8,775 nt of DNA from Deltaproteobacteria bacterium (lineage in GTDB: Bacteria; Desulfobacterota; Binatia; UBA9968; CAXXLF01). The stretch spans positions 1-8,775 of the forward strand of contig JACZXR010000070.1 of assembly GCA_022571535.1 (NCBI GenBank), in the 5' to 3' direction. The notes below the pieces were generated by a model. That model made no database searches. It was not told the DNA's origin and saw nothing but the letters and a program-made list of their open reading frames with translations. Below are positions 6,408 to 8,775 of the stretch, one piece after another. Position numbers and translations under genes: made by a program. Within the stretch, counting starts at the first letter, position 1; the number at the start of each line of letters is the position of its first letter.

Positions 6408-6459
6408 GTGCCAGGGCTAGGGGGGTATAACAACTCTGGCCCTGCTGCCCCCTTTATTG
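6408..6459 (+). pseudogene. Remnant of a second tctA permease gene
   Basis: This short stretch aligns with codons about 41-57 of the intact tctA (bases 3201-3250), the first GLLPGLGG motif and what follows. TGCCAGGGCT is identical, then GGG CTA GGG GGG reads GLGG. After a one-base insertion, ATA ACA ACT CTG GCC CTG CTG reads ITTLALL against ATTLALM, and after a one-base loss CCC TTT reads PF as in tctA. Many differences from tctA are at third codon positions (CTA/CTG, ACT/ACC, TTT/TTC), as expected for a once-coding homologue. It sits just where tctA follows the first binding-protein gene. The bases from the stop codon to 6407 include a weak TAGGG-ATC match to tctA near 3168-3178. No further homology is seen after 6460. 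Confidence 0.65.
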
Positions 6460-6482
6460 CCTCCCGGGTTCTGATACCCCCC
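6420..6482. repeat. Nine-base inverted repeat with 45-base spacing
   Basis: GGGGGGTAT at 6420-6428 and its exact reverse complement ATACCCCCC at 6474-6482 flank 45 bases. The left arm overlaps the tctA remnant and the right arm ends five bases before the -35 box at 6488. As RNA it could form a long hairpin ending the binding-protein 2 transcript; as DNA it could be an operator. There is no T-run. It may be chance in a G/C-run-rich gap. Confidence 0.3.
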
Positions 6483-6487
6483 ATCTG

Positions 6488-6516
6488 TTGATCCCCCTTC
6501 AGCCACCATCTATAAT
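6488..6516 (+). promoter_or_regulatory. Sigma-70-like promoter of the M48 protease gene, probably leaderless
   Basis: TTGATC at 6488-6493 (four of six matches to TTGACA) is separated by exactly 17 bases from a perfect TATAAT at 6511-6516. The ATG of the protease begins at 6524, eight bases after the -10 box, which is where transcription normally starts. No Shine-Dalgarno sequence precedes that ATG (the spacer is CAGTTGG). The arrangement predicts a leaderless mRNA and argues against using the in-frame TTG at 6488 as the start codon. Confidence 0.6.
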
Positions 6517-6523
6517 CAGTTGG

Positions 6524-7909
6524 ATGGTTCGAAGGCTTCTCTGTTTTATTCTCTTAATCCTTCTGCTGAGCGGGTGTGGTATTCAACGCTCGCTGCCACT
6601 TCCGTTCTTCAAACCGATGACGGAAGAAGACGAGGTAAAAATCAGTCGGGAATTTCGTCGCGAGGCCAAGAAACACCTCGAGCTGGTAAGCAACCCTGAG
6701 CTTAATAGGTACATCGACAAGGTGGCCAGAAGAATCCTCTCTGTCATGGGGCCTCAGCCATTCGAGTACCGCTTTTTCGTGGTAAAGAATTCTCAACTGA
6801 ACGCCTTTGCAGTCCCCGGGGGATCCATCTATGTGCACACCGGCCTCATCGAACGAGTCAACAGTACAGACGAGCTTGCTGGTGTCCTGGGCCACGAAAT
6901 CATTCACGTGAAATCCCGCCACATAGCGCGCATGTCCGGGCCGGATCCAATAAGCCTCCTAGGACTCCTGGGCGTTTTTCTGGCGGGTGGCGGCCCCCAG
7001 GCACAGGCAGCTGGGGCGTTGAGTCAGGGCTTGGCTGCAACCCGGCAGCTATCTTATAGCCGGAAGGTGGAGCAGGAGGCCGATACCCTCGGCGTAAAAT
7101 ACATGGCGGAGGCTGGTTACGACCCGAGGGGGGCCCTGAGATTCCTCAAGCTTATCGATCAGGAGAGGATTCTGAACCCGGTCGATATCCCTTCTTATAT
7201 GCTCACGCACCCGCTGACGCAGGAGCGCATAGGATCGGTGAGCCTTTTGGTTCGCTCCCTAGGGGTCCAGCGTCCGAGGGCGGAGCGTCCGGACCCGATA
7301 AAAAGAGTCCAACTGATATTGCGCCTGGAAAAAGGGGAGGTGGATCGGGTTATAGAAGAGCTTAAAAAGCTGGTCAGTCAAAATCCAGAAAAGGCCGAGC
7401 CCAAACACCTCCTCGGCATGGCCTATCATTATAATCGTATGTGGGCGCTGGCCCGAGAGGGCTACGAAGAGGCAAGGAGCCTCGATCCTAACATCCCGGG
7501 GATCGACCGAGATCTGGGTCGACTCTTTACCCAAACTGGAGAGTTTCGTTTAGCCCACGAAGCCTTCAAGCGCTCATTGGTTGCAGAGGCTAAGGAGCCT
7601 TTAACCTATCTCTATCTGGGAAGGCTCTTTGAGAAGGAATCTCAATTCGGCGAGGCCGTAGGTGCCTACCTCAGGGCCACCAACCTGTCACCCTTGTGGG
7701 ACGAACCACCCCGCCGCCTGGGTGTGGTCTATGGAAAGATGAACCGCCTGGGGGACGCCTATTACTACCTGGGGCGGTCCTACCTTCTGCAAGACGAGGA
7801 TGAGAAGGCTATCGCCGCCCTGGAGCGGGCGGTAGATAATTTCGGCGAGGCCTCTCCTCGAGGCGATCTTATCAGGGACGAGATTGAATTCATCAGAGAA
7901 AGGTCTTAG
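6524..7909 (+). CDS. M48-family zinc metalloprotease lipoprotein with C-terminal TPRs (BepA-like)
   Basis: A 461-residue envelope protease resembling BepA (YfgC), which in E. coli helps assemble or degrade outer-membrane proteins such as LptD. MVRR, a hydrophobic stretch and the lipobox LSGC predict lipidation at Cys18; Gly19 after it favours the outer membrane. The M48 domain (about 35-250) shows AFAVPGGSIYVHTGLI (95-110), the zinc motif HEIIH at 124-128, and EQEAD at 183-187 for the third ligand (Glu183). THP at 228-230 is the position of the regulatory histidine reported in BepA. Residues about 260-455 hold several TPR-like units (AEPKHLLGMAYHYNRMWALAREGYEEARSLDP; YLYLGRLFEKESQFGEAVGAYLRATNLSP; AYYYLGRSYLLQDEDEKAIAALERAV). 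ATG 6524 is chosen over the in-frame TTG at 6488 because it gives a compact signal peptide and matches the promoter position. It seems to be transcribed alone. Confidence 0.92.
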   Translation: MVRRLLCFILLILLLSGCGIQRSLPLPFFKPMTEEDEVKISREFRREAKKHLELVSNPELNRYIDKVARRILSVMGPQPFEYRFFVVKNSQLNAFAVPGGSIYVHTGLIERVNSTDELAGVLGHEIIHVKSRHIARMSGPDPISLLGLLGVFLAGGGPQAQAAGALSQGLAATRQLSYSRKVEQEADTLGVKYMAEAGYDPRGALRFLKLIDQERILNPVDIPSYMLTHPLTQERIGSVSLLVRSLGVQRPRAERPDPIKRVQLILRLEKGEVDRVIEELKKLVSQNPEKAEPKHLLGMAYHYNRMWALAREGYEEARSLDPNIPGIDRDLGRLFTQTGEFRLAHEAFKRSLVAEAKEPLTYLYLGRLFEKESQFGEAVGAYLRATNLSPLWDEPPRRLGVVYGKMNRLGDAYYYLGRSYLLQDEDEKAIAALERAVDNFGEASPRGDLIRDEIEFIRERS

Positions 7910-7915
7910 GGGTTT

Positions 7916-7951
7916 CCCCCGTGGAGTCGCGGTCCATTACTCCACAGGGGG
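7916..7951 (+). terminator. Strong hairpin after the protease gene
   Basis: CCCCC (7916-7920) plus GTGGAGT (7921-7927) pairs with ACTCCAC (7939-7945) plus GGGGG (7947-7951), giving a 12-base-pair stem with one bulged A (7946) and an 11-base loop. It begins seven bases after the protease stop codon. A smaller stem with a GGAA loop (about 7951-7972) follows. There is no T-run, so it may act as a 3' stability element or with Rho rather than as a classical intrinsic terminator. Confidence 0.5.
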
Positions 7952-7982
7952 GGAGAAGCGGAAGCTCTTCCCTTTGGTCGAC

Positions 7983-8002
7983 CACGGGTTTTGAACCCCG
8001 TG
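7983..8002. terminator. Hairpin in the convergent gap, possible bidirectional terminator
   Basis: CACGGGTT (7983-7990) pairs with AACCCCGTG (7994-8002), forming a stem of eight base pairs with one bulged C. It lies 18 bases beyond the stop of the minus-strand aldolase and about 75 bases beyond the stop of the plus-strand protease, so it could end both transcripts. T-rich tails are weak on either strand. Confidence 0.4.
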
Positions 8003-8019
8003 TTCGATATAACTTGATT

Positions 8020-8727
8020 TCAGAGGCCTTCCATAAGTCCGGCCAATTCGGCCCTGGCCACATAATGATCCCAGACCTTTTGCACCACCGCCATCTGCCT
8101 GCGCCCCTCGGCCACCCGGATGACCTCATCGTCGGTATAGTGACGTACCGGTCCTAAGACGGAGGCATAGTAGAGTCTTGCGGCACTCTCCTCCAGGTCA
8201 ACGCAGGCGGTAAAGGTCCACTCAATCGACCTCCCTCCGACAATGGAGCCGTGCCCGCGCAGGATCGCTGCCTCTCCGGAACCCAGGGTTCGCGCCACGG
8301 CATCGCCCTGCTCATCGGTATGGATCAGGGCGGGATCTTGATATACGGGGATCGGGCCGGGACCGAAGAAAGCCCCCGTGTTGGAAGCAGGAACGAGGGG
8401 CCAGTCAGCCATGCTCAGGACCACCACCATACGATTGTGCAGGTGGGCTATGCTCTGAATGTCCTGCCTTACACGATAGGTACGGGTATGCATGGGTAGC
8501 TCAGAGGGGAGCTTCCATTTTCCCTCCATAAGCGCACCGCTCAGATCGGAGATCAGAATGTCCCCTGATGTAACCGACGCCCGGCTTATAGGATGGGGGT
8601 TTATTAAAAATCGATCCGTTTCCGGAATTCTAACGCTGATGTGACCGCTGTAATCGACCAGCCCTGCAACAAAGAGCATTCGACAGGCCGTGGCCACTTT
8701 CTTTTTGAGCTTCTCTATCTCTGACAC
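8020..8727 (-). CDS. Class II aldolase/adducin-family protein
   Basis: A 235-residue cytoplasmic enzyme of the zinc-dependent class II aldolase/adducin superfamily, which includes L-fuculose-phosphate and L-ribulose-phosphate enzymes and several decarboxylases of hydroxy-acid or aromatic degradation. Visible features are GLVDYSGHISVR (22-33), LINPHPISRA (41-50), PSELPMHTRTY (74-84) with Glu76 in the catalytic position, the metal pair His95-x-His97 in IAHLHN, and His159 in RGHGSIVGG as the third metal ligand. Length fits the family. The start is a GTG with AAAGGA seven bases upstream (minus strand, 8740-8735), so MSEIEKLKKK is the N-terminus. It converges on the M48 protease. Its closeness to a TTT transporter hints that it may act on an imported organic acid or its product, but it lies in another transcription unit and no substrate can be assigned. 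Confidence 0.9.
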   Translation of the reverse strand: MSEIEKLKKKVATACRMLFVAGLVDYSGHISVRIPETDRFLINPHPISRASVTSGDILISDLSGALMEGKWKLPSELPMHTRTYRVRQDIQSIAHLHNRMVVVLSMADWPLVPASNTGAFFGPGPIPVYQDPALIHTDEQGDAVARTLGSGEAAILRGHGSIVGGRSIEWTFTACVDLEESAARLYYASVLGPVRHYTDDEVIRVAEGRRQMAVVQKVWDHYVARAELAGLMEGL

Positions 8728-8774
8728 GGGCTTTTCCTTTCTCTATCCCTGAGGTGCTTAATGAGTTCTGAGGT
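8715..8774 (-). CDS. Possible C-terminus of an upstream minus-strand gene (partial)
   Basis: Reading the minus strand inward from the right edge, one frame is open for 19 codons (beginning TSELIKHLRDRERKSP) and stops at TAG 8717-8715, overlapping the aldolase start by 13 bases. Such an overlap would be typical of an operon, with the aldolase ribosome-binding site lying inside the upstream gene. The piece is too short to identify. An alternative is a plus-strand gene beginning at ATG 8761, with GAGGTG four bases before it. The edge also shows CTGAGGTG twice (8749-8756 and 8768-8775). Confidence 0.2.
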   Translation of the reverse strand, partial: TSELIKHLRDRERKSPCQR

Positions 8775-8775
8775 G

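Noticed and set aside
6488..6523. TTG start codon giving 12 extra residues on the M48 protease
   Set aside because: These bases are the -35 box, spacer and -10 box of the promoter, and the extension would spoil the compact lipoprotein signal peptide.
7983..8002. T-arm of a tRNA on the minus strand (GGTTCAAA with a nearby GACCA)
   Set aside because: The stem does not pair in five-plus-seven-plus-five geometry, and no acceptor, anticodon or D-arm is found within the required distance.

Overview
The window comes from a Gram-negative bacterium. It encodes two probable outer-membrane lipoproteins, two Sec-exported periplasmic binding proteins and a BepA-like envelope protease. Composition is moderately GC-rich. 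The binding proteins are the divergent TctC type with a GGGYDTYTR loop, which I associate with uncultured Desulfobacterota, Tectomicrobia, Rokubacteria or NC10 relatives; that placement is inference, and I cannot name a species. Dispersed intergenic repeats (a CGCAAAG/CTTTGCG palindromic element and two heptanucleotide tandem repeats) fit such a genome.

Layout. (1) Positions 1-1862, + strand: a partly palindromic repeat, a single-domain rhodanese, a degenerate ACTACTG heptamer array, a metallo-beta-lactamase-fold hydrolase of the glyoxalase II/persulfide dioxygenase type, and a small TPR lipoprotein whose first codons are built from four ATTTCGA heptamers. The rhodanese and hydrolase probably act together on sulfane sulfur or thiol conjugates. 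(2) Positions 1938-6487, + strand: a tripartite tricarboxylate transporter (TTT) locus with a consensus-like promoter, binding protein 1, a fused TctA-TctB membrane protein, a second promoter candidate and binding protein 2, which is about three quarters identical to the first by eye. Directly after binding protein 2 lies a short decayed piece of a second tctA, so the locus looks like an ancient duplication of a binding-protein-plus-permease cassette whose second permease has been lost. The remaining permease may serve both binding proteins. (3) Positions 6488-7909, + strand: a lipoprotein M48 metalloprotease with C-terminal TPRs, preceded by a near-consensus promoter placed so that transcription should start at or next to the ATG (leaderless mRNA). 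(4) Positions 7910-8019: a convergent gap holding strong hairpins. (5) Positions 8020-8727, - strand: a class II aldolase/adducin-family enzyme, perhaps the last gene of an operon entering from the right edge.

No stretch over 300 bases lacks a gene. No RNA gene, insertion sequence or CRISPR array was seen. Nothing here is clearly a new defence or mobile system. The most noteworthy points are the tctA remnant, the leaderless promoter, the possible phase-variable heptamer tract inside a lipoprotein gene, and the lysine tails shared by three otherwise different or paralogous proteins.
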